64,000 nt of DNA from Halalkalirubrum salinum (GCF_005543295.1 NZ_SRSG01000015.1:1-64000), one strand, 5' to 3'; numbered from the stretch's first letter, positions 24,460 to 33,745 are shown. Numbers and translations are program-made. Notes: a model not told the origin generated them from the sequence alone.

Positions 24460-24828
24460 ATGGCACGAATCACCGGCTCCTATCCAGACGACCTCGACCT
24501 CCTGATCGAGGGTGCCGTCGAGGCTGGTGTGTTTGGGGGCAAGAGCGATGCGTTGCGAGAGTTCGTGCGTGAATACTTCGAGGACCACCAGAACGAACGT
24601 ATTGCAGCTGCGGTCGCCCTCTATGAGCGCGAACGAATCACACTCGGTGATGCTGCGAGACTTGCTGATGTCGACCGCTGGACAATGCGTGACATCCTCC
24701 GTGAGCACGGGGTCGAACTCCGCCTCGGGCTCGAAGACGAAGACGACGCAGCCTACGAGGTAGGGACAGCAAGCGGACTTGAATTTGATGATAAGGGTTC
24801 GGACGACGCGGAGTCACCTACGAAATGA
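24460..24828 (+). CDS. UPF0175-type antitoxin
   Basis: A 122-aa protein. The N-terminus resembles a ribbon-helix-helix (A-R-I-T-G-S-Y-P-D-D-L-D-L-L), followed by the UPF0175 core A-L-Y-E-R-E-R-I-T-L-G-D-A-A-R-L-A-D-V-D and W-T-M-R-D-I-L. It binds DNA and neutralises the PIN-type toxin encoded next. The stop overlaps the toxin start by four bases. The TTGAGAC palindrome in front could be its operator. Confidence 0.8.
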   Translation: MARITGSYPDDLDLLIEGAVEAGVFGGKSDALREFVREYFEDHQNERIAAAVALYERERITLGDAARLADVDRWTMRDILREHGVELRLGLEDEDDAAYEVGTASGLEFDDKGSDDAESPTK

Positions 24829-25331
24829 CAGGTGGCGGAATTCCAGCGAATCCAAGCGTCCTGAACACGACTGTCCTCTCGAATTTTGCTTACATCGACC
24901 GGCTGTGGGTGGTTACAGGACTCTCTGGAATCTGTGCGGTTCCAGTTGTTCGCGAGGAACTCGAGGACGGCGTTGGTGACCATCCGTATCTTCAGTTGGC
25001 CCTCGATACACTCGATGACGAGATTCCAGTCGCAACGATTTCGGACACCGTCGCAAACAGGGAGGCGGTTGTCAGTGATCATCTTGACCCCGGTGAAGCA
25101 CAGGCGTTTGCCTTGGCGGACGCTGCGGACGGTCGCCTACTGACCGACGACGGGGATGCCCGATCGTTTGCGAAAGACCAGGGCGTGACCGTTGTCGGGT
25201 CGGTCGGGATTCTGTTGGCTGCGATCGATGCTGGAACGATCGATGAGCCAACTGCCGATGAGTGGCTGTCGACGTGGATCGATGAAATTGGGTACTATGT
25301 TCCGTACCAGTCGATTTCGGAATATCGGTGA
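24825..25331 (+). CDS. DUF3368 PIN-like toxin with altered first acidic residue
   Basis: A 168-aa ribonuclease-type toxin. The opening V-L-N-T-T-V-L-S-N-F carries Asn at residue 14, where PIN/DUF3368 proteins have the metal-binding Asp. The later acidic residues are present: E-E-L-E-D, D-P-G-E-A-Q-A-F-A-L-A-D and L-T-D-D-G-D-A-R. The loss may weaken or abolish cleavage. Paired with the UPF0175 antitoxin (ATGA overlap), a common archaeal toxin-antitoxin arrangement. Full length otherwise. Confidence 0.8.
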   Translation: MTGGGIPANPSVLNTTVLSNFAYIDRLWVVTGLSGICAVPVVREELEDGVGDHPYLQLALDTLDDEIPVATISDTVANREAVVSDHLDPGEAQAFALADAADGRLLTDDGDARSFAKDQGVTVVGSVGILLAAIDAGTIDEPTADEWLSTWIDEIGYYVPYQSISEYR

Positions 25332-25363
25332 TTATGCATGCCGTCTCCTCCATAGCGGGTGTA

Positions 25364-25411
25364 ATCTCAACTTCCAGCCCGGCTTACAGTAGTTGAGACT
25401 GGCCGTCTCAA
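25364..25411. repeat. Dispersed repeat R2
   Basis: ATCTCAACTTCC (25364-25375) precedes TTGAGACTGGCCGTCTCAA (25393-25411), a perfect palindrome. Three GTCTCAA-type half-sites in alternating orientation fit the R3 and R4 copies. It lies in the gap between two toxin-antitoxin pairs. Confidence 0.55.
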
Positions 25412-25526
25412 TATATACAATTCCCGAAGTGCTTCGACGAGGCTACGGGCGAAGTATCTCCTTCAGCATTTTCTCCGCTTTCACACCTAACTCTCATTAC
25501 GGCTGACACCGTATTTCTGCTCAACA

Positions 25527-25898
25527 ATGTCCATCGACCGAGATACCTTCGAGAAGACGAGCGAGGACGAACTCGAGGAGCTTTCCGTCCCGGATCAGGT
25601 CCTCGGATTTCTCGCCGCCAACGATGATCGCGCGTTCAAGGCCCGCGAAATCGCCTCTCAGATCGGCGTCGACGAAGGCGCAGTCAGCACTGCCCTCTCA
25701 AGACTGAAGGACCGAGATCTCGTCGAACACAAAGCGACGTACTGGGCGATAACCGATGACACAGAGCGACTCAACGGCTACAGCGGGTACGAACGAGCGA
25801 CCGCCCTTTTCAACCAGCGACTCGGTACAGAGGACAAGGAGTCCTGGCGCGAACACGCACCCGAGGAACCGCATCCAAGCGTCGAGGACGAACAGTGA
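25527..25898 (+). CDS. Winged-helix antitoxin
   Basis: A 123-aa protein with a MarR-like winged helix (about 20-75: A-R-E-I-A-S-Q-I-G-V-D-E-G-A-V-S-T-A-L-S-R-L) and an acidic tail that may block the toxin. The stop overlaps the next gene's GTG start at 25895. Such wHTH/PemK pairs are known toxin-antitoxin pairs in haloarchaea. Confidence 0.75.
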   Translation: MSIDRDTFEKTSEDELEELSVPDQVLGFLAANDDRAFKAREIASQIGVDEGAVSTALSRLKDRDLVEHKATYWAITDDTERLNGYSGYERATALFNQRLGTEDKESWREHAPEEPHPSVEDEQ

Positions 25899-26245
25899 CC
25901 GACGAAGAGAGACCGATTTTCGAGCGTGGCGACGTCGTCTACGGGGATGATCCGTTCAAAGGCGAGGAAGATGCTCGGCCCTGGCTCATTCTCTCGAACC
26001 ACGAAGGCCGTCCATTCCACGGCGAGCAGTATATCGCGCTCACGTTGACGTCGAAATCCTGGATGGGCGGCCTGATCGACATTCCTCGTGAGAGTTGGCT
26101 TCGTGGTGGGGTCCCGGATGAGAGTCGGATTGTCCCGTGGGGAGTCCAATCAATCGACCACAAGGATATCGACTTCTGGCAAGGTCACCTTGACAGCGAT
26201 CTCGTTGATGAGGCGGTTGCTGCGCTCGTCGAAGAACTACACTAG
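25895..26245 (+). CDS. PemK/MazF-like toxin
   Basis: A 116-aa protein with a GTG start. The SH3-like core reads G-D-V-V-Y-G-D-D-P-F-K, R-P-W-L-I-L-S-N, Y-I-A-L-T-L-T-S-K and later V-P-W-G-V-Q-S-I, matching PemK/MazF mRNA interferases. Likely cleaves mRNA unless bound by the antitoxin encoded upstream. Confidence 0.75.
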   Translation: MTDEERPIFERGDVVYGDDPFKGEEDARPWLILSNHEGRPFHGEQYIALTLTSKSWMGGLIDIPRESWLRGGVPDESRIVPWGVQSIDHKDIDFWQGHLDSDLVDEAVAALVEELH

Positions 26246-26592
26246 TGGAGGCGCGTTGAAATTCTATTTATTCGACGGTCTTCTACTGAAATCGCCGTTA
26301 GGTAGATGTGCTTATTGCTCATTTGCCCGAAACCACGCATCATAGCCCGCTATATCCGCTGTAGTCTCAAGTTCCAAACGGCTCACAGAAGTTGAGACCG
26401 GCCGTTCCAATGCATAGCTGGTAGTGAGTGAACGAATCGGTTGTGTGAATACTATTCTCTTCCGAGCGAAAGCGTAGCTACAACCACCGTGACTGAGAAA
26501 CTGACACAGCCGCTTAATTCGCGTCGTATGACGACACCAAGAGTCTGATAATAACAGTGCTTATCTCCTATCCGGGACGGGTTAGTATTGTG
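26246..26592. other. Intergenic region with repeat R3
   Basis: There is no convincing gene. It holds the longest dispersed repeat copy (26328-26410) and the promoter region of the membrane protein at 26593. Nothing else is recognised. Confidence 0.4.
26328..26410. repeat. Dispersed repeat R3 (long copy)
   Basis: A stretch beginning CCGAAACCACGCATCA, then GTCTCAA (26364-26370) and TTGAGACCGGCCGTTCCAA (26392-26410), an imperfect palindrome. The left ~36 bp match the copies behind the two IS4-type transposases (30192-30228 and 47369-47406). Confidence 0.55.
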
Positions 26593-26976
26593 ATGAATGC
26601 ACAAAATAATCCCACGGGTCGGATCGGATCGCTTACCCAACCCCAGTGGCTAGCAGTTGCGTTAGTCGTGGTCACTGGCGTTCTCCACGTGTATGCTGGT
26701 ATCGTCGAGGGACGGATTCCCGTTGCACTCGCAGGTGTCGGCTACGCCGGTTCACTTGTGCTATTCTTCTTCGACTACCGGCGGCGACTGCTCTACCTGC
26801 TCGGCATTCCGTATACGGCCGTGCAATTCCCCCTCTGGATCGTGGCCAAGTCAGAATACGGGATGATCGACTACGTCGACAAGGCGGTTCAGGTCGCTTT
26901 GATCCTCGTGTTGATCTACCTCTATCTGAACACGCCGGCCGATTCAACCGGAAACACGGCAACGGCAGCGGACTGA
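26593..26976 (+). CDS. Four-helix membrane protein (DUF7475-like)
   Basis: 127 aa from the ATG at 26593, chosen because the region before it is not protein-like. Four hydrophobic segments: L-A-V-A-L-V-V-V-T-G-V-L-H-V-Y-A-G, V-A-L-A-G-V-G-Y-A-G-S-L-V-L-F, L-L-Y-L-L-G-I-P-Y-T-A-V-Q and A-V-Q-V-A-L-I-L-V-L-I-Y-L-Y-L. A D-Y-R-R-R loop lies between helices 2 and 3. This fits a small haloarchaeal membrane family of unknown role. Confidence 0.65.
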   Translation: MNAQNNPTGRIGSLTQPQWLAVALVVVTGVLHVYAGIVEGRIPVALAGVGYAGSLVLFFFDYRRRLLYLLGIPYTAVQFPLWIVAKSEYGMIDYVDKAVQVALILVLIYLYLNTPADSTGNTATAAD

Positions 26977-27006
26977 GCGTGCGAATTCACGGGCCGTCTA
27001 TCTCGC

Positions 27007-27396
27007 TCAGTTATCTCGAATCACCATAATTTTCACCCGATTCACGCCGTCGAAGTCACGAAGGCGGTAGGTCAATTCCCGAACGCGTTCGCCGGTTCCC
27101 TGGCAGAATAAGGACTCAAGACACCACTCCCCCTGATGTGTGTGACTCGTGTTGAGGATCACGTCCTGATAGTCGTGCTGGACACCGTGGAGTTCCCCAA
27201 TCACCTCGTGATGGCGGTAGTCAAAGGCGACGAGCGCGATAACGTCCTCGCTGAGGTTTTCGAGTCGGGAATGCGACTCGATGTACTCTTGCATCGCTTC
27301 ACGGACGGCCCGGGATCGGTTGTCCAATCCCTCATCCTGCCAGACCTGATCGAACTCGTCGACCACTGTATCGGGGATATTGAAACTCGTTCGCAT
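27007..27396 (-). CDS. nikR: NikR nickel-responsive regulator
   Basis: 129 aa from the ATG at 27396. A ribbon-helix-helix head (M-R-T-S-F-N-I-P-D-T-V-V-D-E-F) is followed by an ACT-like nickel-binding domain with H-H-E-V-I-G-E-L-H, H-T-H-Q-G-E-W-C and L-F-C-Q-G. The His and Cys ligands expected for nickel are present. It represses nickel uptake or export genes. Divergent from the transporter gene, with 100 bp between the two starts, where its operator must lie. Confidence 0.85.
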   Translation of the reverse strand: MRTSFNIPDTVVDEFDQVWQDEGLDNRSRAVREAMQEYIESHSRLENLSEDVIALVAFDYRHHEVIGELHGVQHDYQDVILNTSHTHQGEWCLESLFCQGTGERVRELTYRLRDFDGVNRVKIMVIRDN

Positions 27397-27496
27397 ACGA
27401 CCATATTCGATGCCCGGACACAAGAGTCCCGAGTATGATGGTTCCCCCAATCGGGTATTAACAACCGTTATTCGGCCCTATTGCCGAGTTCAGGGT

Positions 27497-28309
27497 ATGA
27501 CGATGGTGTCTGGAGACACGTTTGGACTACTGGCCGGTGCGGTCGCACTTGGGGCTGTCCACGGAGCCGAGCCCGGTCATGGATGGCCCGTCGCCGCTTC
27601 GTACGCATTGGATCAGACGAACAAGTGGCTCTACGGCCTTGCGGCGGGGCTCATCATTGGTGTCGGCCACCTCATCAGTAGTCTCGCGATGGTTGGCGTG
27701 TTCTTCTACGCGAAATCCTATTTTAGTCTCACCCAGATCAACGAGCCAGTCACGATTCTCAATAGTATCCAGGTCGGTGGCCCGGTCAGTCTGGTTGCGG
27801 GCGTACTGCTGATCGGTCTTGGGATCCGAGAGTACCACCACTCTCACTCGCACGAGAGTCACAATCACGAGTCGACGAACCACTCCGAACCCGACGACAG
27901 CCACGGTGATATTCACGAGCATCCAGATTCACAGGACGACGAGAGGCTTATTCCTCGCCTGAAACGCACCGTTCCGTTCATCGGGGGCCACTCACATACG
28001 GACGAGGGTTCCGATGATGTTGCCGAGAGGGGATTGCTCGGAATTGCTTGGTTTGCCTTCGTGCTCGGGTTCGCTCACGAGGAGGAGTTCGAGATTATCG
28101 CTCTCTGTGCCGGGTCGAACTACTGTCTCGAACTGATGAGTGTATACGCAATTACTGTTGTTATCGGAATCGTGGGACTAACAATGCTACTGGTCGCGGG
28201 CTATCAGCACCACGAGGAGACCGTTAAACAGTACACACCGTACTTGCCAGCCTTTTCGGCTGCGATCCTTATTCTCATGGGTATTGGATTCATCATCGGT
28301 GTATTCTGA
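27497..28309 (+). CDS. NicO/RcnA-type nickel transporter
   Basis: 270 aa from the ATG at 27497; the longer frame to 27380 runs into the nikR head. About six membrane helices. H-G-A-E-P-G-H-G-W-P in the first third is the family's metal-binding signature. A long cytoplasmic or external loop (about 115-190) is very His-rich (H-H-S-H-S-H-E-S-H-N-H). NicO/RcnA proteins import or export Ni/Co; direction cannot be told from sequence. Control by the divergent NikR is likely. Confidence 0.75.
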   Translation: MTMVSGDTFGLLAGAVALGAVHGAEPGHGWPVAASYALDQTNKWLYGLAAGLIIGVGHLISSLAMVGVFFYAKSYFSLTQINEPVTILNSIQVGGPVSLVAGVLLIGLGIREYHHSHSHESHNHESTNHSEPDDSHGDIHEHPDSQDDERLIPRLKRTVPFIGGHSHTDEGSDDVAERGLLGIAWFAFVLGFAHEEEFEIIALCAGSNYCLELMSVYAITVVIGIVGLTMLLVAGYQHHEETVKQYTPYLPAFSAAILILMGIGFIIGVF

Positions 28310-28374
28310 ATATATTTCTATCATTCTGTCTAAATTGTCCGTTATAGGGCCTAAACTCACGATTTAGTAAAATC

Positions 28375-30051
28375 ATGTCTCCAACGTTTGTCTCACGTCG
28401 TGATGTTTTTCGACAGATGACCCAGCGCTCGTACGTTACCTGGCCAGCATATGATTCGACACAACTGTACGATCGAACGTCGCTGGTGGGACTGGAGTCA
28501 GATATCCGGACAGTCTCAGAAACGTGGCTCGCCCACGGGATGCATAATTCAGTTGAGGAGTTCGTCTGTGCACTCCCGTTAGCCTACTTCCGGTTCAGTG
28601 CCCACGACCGGTATGTGGGGTCGGCAAGCTACCGGATGGACACCCTCTTTCGGGTATTCGTACTCAAGGAACTCCACGGGTGGGAGCACGAAACAGCGCT
28701 TGTCGACTATCTCGGGACCCGTCCTGAACTCTGCGAGCAACTGGGGCTCGAGACGATTCCAGACCAGTCGACACTGTGGCGAAGTTGGCACCAGAGATTC
28801 ACCGCTGACCTCAGGGAGACAGTCGAAACGGCGGCTCGAACGGTCCTCATCAAAGCCCAAGATGCGGGTGTTGAGGTTCCGCGTGAACCGGCACGAAAAC
28901 TCCGATATCACGGGAACGAGTCTGATGAGTCAGACCTGGATGATCAAACTACGTTGGAGCAGGCAGAGAAGGTCACCGACCACGTCAGTCGCGTCGTTTT
29001 CCCGGCGTTTTCGCTGGACCGTGGGGACAGCTGTGAGATTCACGAGAACGCCTTCTGGGGATTACAGACCTATCTCGGACTTCGTGAGGGTCTGGCTGCT
29101 AACGAGGGCGCTCGTAGTTTCACTTACGAGTCGACTCGGGAGCGGACGCCGTTAGGTCACGCCCATCGGGAGCAGATTCGCGATCTCTCGGTATCAGAGA
29201 CTCGCGAGATGTACCGACAGGCCGCCAACAGGCTCCTGAGCGAAGTCGCGGAGACAGAGCAGTTCTTCCGAGCTGGGATTGTTGCAATCGACATTACCGA
29301 AGCTGATCCCTTCACTGGTGACAGGACTGGGCACGAAGACGAGATCATCGGCACGAAGGAGAAGACCGATGAGTACTCCTACCAATGGGCGACGATCCAG
29401 TTAGTAGGGAATGCAGTGCCGATTGTACTGGACGCACGGCCAGTTCGGAAGGGTGAGTCTCGCTTGGAAATCGTTGAGGACCTCTTGAATTCAGCCGAGG
29501 AAATGGTTCACGTTGATAACGTGCTGATGGACCGTGAATTTGACAGTCAACACATCCTCGAGATGCTCAGCCAGCGTGGCTTGTCGTATGTCGTCCCCAA
29601 ACGAATGCAAACCAGCGAGAAAGCCCAAGCGAAGCGATTGCTCCACCGTGATCAAGACCGATATGAGACTGACCGGAAGCTCCACCTCGGGAAGAACGAG
29701 TGGCACGAGACGACGCTAATCTACCGACGGAAAGAGGACTCTGAACACGAGGACCACCGGCAATACTCGGTGTTCATGACGAATCGGGGGAGCGGGCACC
29801 TCACTGAGTACGGTTACCGGTGGGAGATTGAGAGCGGCTACAAGAGCATCAAGCGGTTCATGGCCGCAACAACCTCGAAGCATTATGGACTCCGGTTTTT
29901 CTACTTCGCATTCGCCTGTCTCCTCTACTCAATCTGGCGGGCTGTCGATCTACTCGTCCAAGCCGAGTTGACTGGCGAGTATGAGCACTCACCGGTGATT
30001 ACAGCGGACAACACGCTGACGCTGCTGAAGAAGGAAACTGGAATCGGGTAG
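28375..30051 (+). CDS. IS4-type transposase (left copy of the flanking pair)
   Basis: A 558-aa DDE transposase. Acidic residues lie in V-A-I-D-I-T-E-A-D, L-M-D-R-E-F-D and the IS4 Y-x2-R-x3-E-x6-K signature (Y-G-Y-R-W-E-I-E-S-G-Y-K-S-I-K). An extra N-terminal helical region (about 1-190) is present. It is closely similar over its whole length to the protein at 45551-47227. The element's exact ends were not found, and the frame is intact. The two copies in the same orientation bracket 18.9 kb. Confidence 0.8.
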   Translation: MSPTFVSRRDVFRQMTQRSYVTWPAYDSTQLYDRTSLVGLESDIRTVSETWLAHGMHNSVEEFVCALPLAYFRFSAHDRYVGSASYRMDTLFRVFVLKELHGWEHETALVDYLGTRPELCEQLGLETIPDQSTLWRSWHQRFTADLRETVETAARTVLIKAQDAGVEVPREPARKLRYHGNESDESDLDDQTTLEQAEKVTDHVSRVVFPAFSLDRGDSCEIHENAFWGLQTYLGLREGLAANEGARSFTYESTRERTPLGHAHREQIRDLSVSETREMYRQAANRLLSEVAETEQFFRAGIVAIDITEADPFTGDRTGHEDEIIGTKEKTDEYSYQWATIQLVGNAVPIVLDARPVRKGESRLEIVEDLLNSAEEMVHVDNVLMDREFDSQHILEMLSQRGLSYVVPKRMQTSEKAQAKRLLHRDQDRYETDRKLHLGKNEWHETTLIYRRKEDSEHEDHRQYSVFMTNRGSGHLTEYGYRWEIESGYKSIKRFMAATTSKHYGLRFFYFAFACLLYSIWRAVDLLVQAELTGEYEHSPVITADNTLTLLKKETGIG

Positions 30052-30191
30052 TGAGGAACTCTGTTCGGGTTAGCGTGCCGTCTGAGTGGCTACGCTGCTG
30101 GAAGTCTCGAAAATTTGTCCATATAGTTGGGTGGATGACAAGAATAGCCGTTTGAGGGCCATCTGGGGCAGTACCCGCTGACCGAATCAGT

Positions 30192-30275
30192 CAAATTCAC
30201 GCATCAGAGCCCTGCTAAACCCGCTGTAGTCTCAACTTCCACAGCCCCGACAATAGTTGAGACTAGTCGTCTCAA
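30192..30275. repeat. Dispersed repeat R4
   Basis: GTCTCAACTTCC (30229-30240) and the perfect palindrome TTGAGACTAGTCGTCTCAA (30257-30275), preceded by a 37-bp stretch like that of R3 and R5. Confidence 0.55.
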
Positions 30276-30507
30276 TGTATACGATGTGTATGCTACATAA
30301 TTTCGTCAGGCTTTGTTGAAATACTCTGCCGGTGATAAGTTTTAGCGGTTGTGCTGACTCGATGGAAACGCTGCTATTTCTGGAGCGTAAAATAAGCATG
30401 GGACGCAAGAGGTTGATCTGTATTCAGAGCCATTGAACACGTCGTGCTGACTGGTTTATGCGCGAAAAAGCCGAGTCATGGGCGCTACAGTCCGGGTGCC
30501 GCGTCGC

Positions 30508-30559
30508 GCGCCAGCCGAGAAAGGCTGAATAGGTAAAGCTCGGCTTCACGCGCTGGCGC
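30508..30559. other. Two-part hairpin
   Basis: GCGCCAG (30508-30514) pairs with CTGGCGC (30553-30559) and CCGAG (30515-30519) with CTCGG (30539-30543), with a 9-nt one-sided bulge. It lies just past the stop of the permease gene (30603, minus strand), so it could serve as that gene's terminator. Confidence 0.4.
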
Positions 30560-30602
30560 CCCGAGTCACGAAATCGTCTATCCCGCGCAGTGCACGGGGA
30601 CT

Positions 30603-32837
30603 CTACTCATCGGTATCATGATTGTCCGCTGAGTTTCCTCGACTACTTTTCGCAATCGCAACGTTGCACGACGTTTGATCGTGTATCCGTTCCGCGATCG
30701 ACCCGGATCGATCTCGGAGTAGGTCGGACCGATCAGATAGTCCGAGACAGACCAGATCGCGTTCGTTAATTGCGTCAATAACTGCCGATTCGATGGTTTC
30801 GCCAACCAGTACTGACGTGTCGTACTCTCCGGGGTCAAGACCGGCCTGTTGGGCGACTCCCTCGATTGTCTCCTCGCCCTGCTCTACAGCGGTCTCGCTC
30901 GATTTCGTCGATCCCTCGCTCGTCTCTCCGTTGACCAACTGAACGTTGACTAGCGTCGGTCGTGCGTTCTCCCCGCTAAGGGTCGCGAATTCCGCTGCTC
31001 GACGTACGGCCGTCGGTGTGTTCGGGCCATCGCCGATGAGTGCCACTACGTCGCTAACAGGCTGTTTTCGGAAATTAGCTAACGTCACGTCCACCGGTGC
31101 ATCCGTGAGAAGAGCGTCCAGATTTGCCCCGAATGCGTACTCGCCTCGGCCGAACGACCCGCGCCAGCCGAGTAGCGCGTGGTCGGCCTCCTCCGATTCG
31201 AGCACCTCAAGGATAGTTTCGCCGATGTCTTGGCCGACAACGGCACGAGTCTGGAGGGAGACGTCCATCTTTTCCGCGGTGCTGCGGGACGCTTCCAGCA
31301 GTTCGCGCTGGTACTCGAGGCGATCGACCTCGACGTTCTGTTGCGTGTCGCCGGCCACTTGGAGAACATTGAGTGCGATGATTTCCACCGATCCGTTCTC
31401 CGCGTTTGCGGACGCGTTAGCCGCGGCGAGTTCCAGCAGCCCCTGCTGTGTCTTCGGGTTCACGATGGGGACGAGGACTGTGTACGTCGGGTCCTGCCCG
31501 GGGAGCGCGTCACGAAGTAATCCCTCCTCAACCACGTTGGTTCTGGCGTAGGCGAGGTACCAGACTCCTCCGAGCCCGATGATTCCCACACCGACGATCT
31601 GGACGATCTGTGCCATCTGTGTGATGACGAACACCGATGCGAGCACACCGAGAACCGGCACGATCGGGTACAGGATCCCGGGCACCTCGAAGTCGGGATC
31701 GTACTCCGGTGGGTCGGCCCGTCGAAACGTGACCAGCGCGACGTGAACGAGACCGTAGGTCACGAGGAAGCTGAAACTCGCTACCTCGGCCAACAGCGCG
31801 ACGATGGCCTCGACCTCCAAGCCGATGCCGATCAGCCCCGCTGTCACTGCCCCGGTCGCAACCACCGCTCGATGGGGCGTGTTGAACCGGTCGTGCGTTT
31901 CGTTCAGCCAGTCGCTCATCAGGTTGTCTCGCCCCATCGCGAACAGTACCCGTGAGGCTGCCAGGATAGAGGAGTTTGAACTTGAGATAGCTGCGATGAC
32001 TGCTGCAAAGACGATAGCGACCACGCCAACCGACCCCGCGAATACAACTGCGACGTCGGCGACGGGAACCAGCGACCCACCGAGCTCCTGATACGGGATG
32101 ACACCGGTCGAGACGATCATAATGATCATGTAGAGGATCGTCACCCCGACAACCGAGAGCACCATCGTTAGCGGGATGAGCTTGCCCGGCTTTTTGATCT
32201 CGCCGGCCACGGTCGCGATGATCTCGAACCCGAGGAACGTCACGAAAACAACCCCTGTCGTGGCGACGATCCCCGAGGGGCCGGTCGGCGCGAAGTCGAC
32301 CAGGTTCGCCGTCTCGATGAAAAAGAGCCCGATCCCGGTGTAGATCAGCACGATGACGAACTCGGTGCCGATCATGATGTTCTGCGCGCCGCTGGACTCC
32401 TCGGTACCGTAGTAGTTCATTCCGACGATGAGACCGAGACCGATGAGTCCGGTCAGAACGATCAGTACACGACCGTCGAGGAACGGGACCGATTCGACGA
32501 TATACTGCCCGAACCCGACCATATAGAAGGCGCTGGCGAACATCAGGCCGGTCCACATCCCCCATCCAACGATGCTGCCGAAGAAGCTCCCGAGCCCGCG
32601 GTTGACGTAGTGGTAACTCCCTCCCGAAATTGGCATCCCCGTCGCCAGTTCCGCCAACGAAAGCGCGGCGAGCAACGCGACGAAGCCCGCGATACCGAAG
32701 GAAATCGAGCTCGCCGGACCAGCGCCTTCGGCCGCAATCGCCGGCAGAATGAATATCCCCGCGCCGATCATCGTCCCTCCACCCAGTGTCATCGCCTCGG
32801 TGAAGCCGAGCGTCCGGTCAAGTTGACTCTCGCTCAC
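30603..32837 (-). CDS. APC-family amino-acid permease fused to UspA domains
   Basis: A 744-aa membrane protein. The first ~440 residues are the APC transporter with about 12 helices, opening G-F-T-E-A-M-T-L-G-G-G-T-M-I-G-A-G-I-F, where the G-x-G-I substrate-binding loop lies. The last ~280 residues are two cytoplasmic UspA-like domains (V-L-V-P-I-V-N-P-K-T, then A-L-L-G-W-R-G-S; and C-L-G-L-S-D-R-S). Haloarchaeal permeases often carry such tails, thought to sense energy or stress. Divergent from the UspA gene at 33008; together they start the stress/ion region. Confidence 0.85.
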   Translation of the reverse strand: MSESQLDRTLGFTEAMTLGGGTMIGAGIFILPAIAAEGAGPASSISFGIAGFVALLAALSLAELATGMPISGGSYHYVNRGLGSFFGSIVGWGMWTGLMFASAFYMVGFGQYIVESVPFLDGRVLIVLTGLIGLGLIVGMNYYGTEESSGAQNIMIGTEFVIVLIYTGIGLFFIETANLVDFAPTGPSGIVATTGVVFVTFLGFEIIATVAGEIKKPGKLIPLTMVLSVVGVTILYMIIMIVSTGVIPYQELGGSLVPVADVAVVFAGSVGVVAIVFAAVIAAISSSNSSILAASRVLFAMGRDNLMSDWLNETHDRFNTPHRAVVATGAVTAGLIGIGLEVEAIVALLAEVASFSFLVTYGLVHVALVTFRRADPPEYDPDFEVPGILYPIVPVLGVLASVFVITQMAQIVQIVGVGIIGLGGVWYLAYARTNVVEEGLLRDALPGQDPTYTVLVPIVNPKTQQGLLELAAANASANAENGSVEIIALNVLQVAGDTQQNVEVDRLEYQRELLEASRSTAEKMDVSLQTRAVVGQDIGETILEVLESEEADHALLGWRGSFGRGEYAFGANLDALLTDAPVDVTLANFRKQPVSDVVALIGDGPNTPTAVRRAAEFATLSGENARPTLVNVQLVNGETSEGSTKSSETAVEQGEETIEGVAQQAGLDPGEYDTSVLVGETIESAVIDAINERDLVCLGLSDRSDLLRDRSGSIAERIHDQTSCNVAIAKSSRGNSADNHDTDE

Positions 32838-32975
32838 GTTATCTCTCGAAAAAAGGGGGGTTCCGGTCGTGCGGTGCTGTACAGATGTTGTTCACCGTCT
32901 GATCTCACGAGATACGATGGGTCGGTGGTATATATATCCCCGGATGTGCACAACGAGAAGTCGGAACGTCACCTC

Positions 32976-32983
32976 TATTTAAG
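32976..32983 (+). promoter_or_regulatory. TATA box of the UspA gene
   Basis: TATTTAAG lies 25-32 bp before the ATG at 33008, which fits a leaderless haloarchaeal transcript. Confidence 0.55.
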
Positions 32984-33007
32984 CGTGGTGGGAATCAGTG
33001 GTAACAT

Positions 33008-33745
33008 ATGGCTGACGGTGACCCGAACAAAGGCGATGGGGGTTCGACGGTGTTGATCCCGATAAACGCCGCCGAACCCGAGGATCTGCCTGTAGCGCTA
33101 GTTGGGACGCTCGCTCCCCTGCGCATCGTCGTGCTGGGCTACTATCCGGTCCCAAGTCAGGCGGCGCCGGAACAGGTCCGGTCGAACCGTGGAGACGAAG
33201 CGACCACCGCAATCGAGGACGCGGTCTCTCAGTTCGCCGACCGAGGCGCAGAGGTTGAGTCCGTCGTCGTCTTTACGCATGACAAAGACGAGACGGTCGA
33301 CCATATCGCCGCCGAGTACGATGTCGATGCGGTTCTCACGCCCGGCGATTACGCCGAGGAACTCACTCGTGTGCTCGTTCCGATGCGGGGCGACGAGAAC
33401 CTCGACAGGATTATTTCGTTTATTATCGATCTGATGCGACAAAGCGATGTTACGGTCACTCTGTACAACGTCGCTGAGTCGGACGAAGAGGCGTCTCGTG
33501 GTGAGTTACTCCTCAGAGGCGCCCGCGATCAGCTGGCGGAAAACGGGGTCGATCCCGACCGCGTTGAGTGGCAGGTCGACCGCGGGGATTCACCGGCAGA
33601 TGCGATCGTCGCGACCGCACAAGAGCACGATGTATTGATCGTCGGTGAGTCTCAGCCGTCACTTCGTGAGCGGATCCTCGGTCGAACAACCGGTCGAGTC
33701 ATAGGGAAGGTGGACCAACCGGTGCTCGCCGTTCGAGATATCTAA
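33008..33745 (+). CDS. Universal stress protein
   Basis: A 245-aa protein of two UspA-like halves. The first opens V-L-I-P-I-N-A and continues I-V-V-L-G-Y-Y-P-V-P-S-Q; the second opens R-V-L-V-P-M-R-G. The C-terminal I-V-G-E-S-Q-P-S-L-R-E-R-I-L-G is a degenerate ATP-binding motif (usually G-x2-G-x9-G-S). Paralogues at 33976 and 43195 share the G-Y-[YW]-x-[VI]-P-x-Q block. Cytosolic. Confidence 0.8.
   Translation: MADGDPNKGDGGSTVLIPINAAEPEDLPVALVGTLAPLRIVVLGYYPVPSQAAPEQVRSNRGDEATTAIEDAVSQFADRGAEVESVVVFTHDKDETVDHIAAEYDVDAVLTPGDYAEELTRVLVPMRGDENLDRIISFIIDLMRQSDVTVTLYNVAESDEEASRGELLLRGARDQLAENGVDPDRVEWQVDRGDSPADAIVATAQEHDVLIVGESQPSLRERILGRTTGRVIGKVDQPVLAVRDI

Larger units (their letters stand above)
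30052..30602. other. Intergenic region with repeat R4 and a large hairpin
   Basis: The first ~200 bp resemble, in diverged form, the DNA after the second transposase copy (47228-47430), so they probably belong to the element. Repeat R4 (30192-30275) and a hairpin (30508-30559) follow. GGCTTTGTTGAAAT at about 30310 resembles a halophile IS end. No gene is seen. Confidence 0.45.

Noticed and set aside
27380-27496. N-terminal extension of the nickel transporter
   Set aside because: The extra 39 residues overlap the nikR start and are not protein-like. The ATG at 27497 begins the first membrane helix region.
28310-30260. Terminal inverted repeats of the IS4-type elements
   Set aside because: Comparing the flanks of both copies, I found related sequence downstream but no convincing pair of inverted ends.
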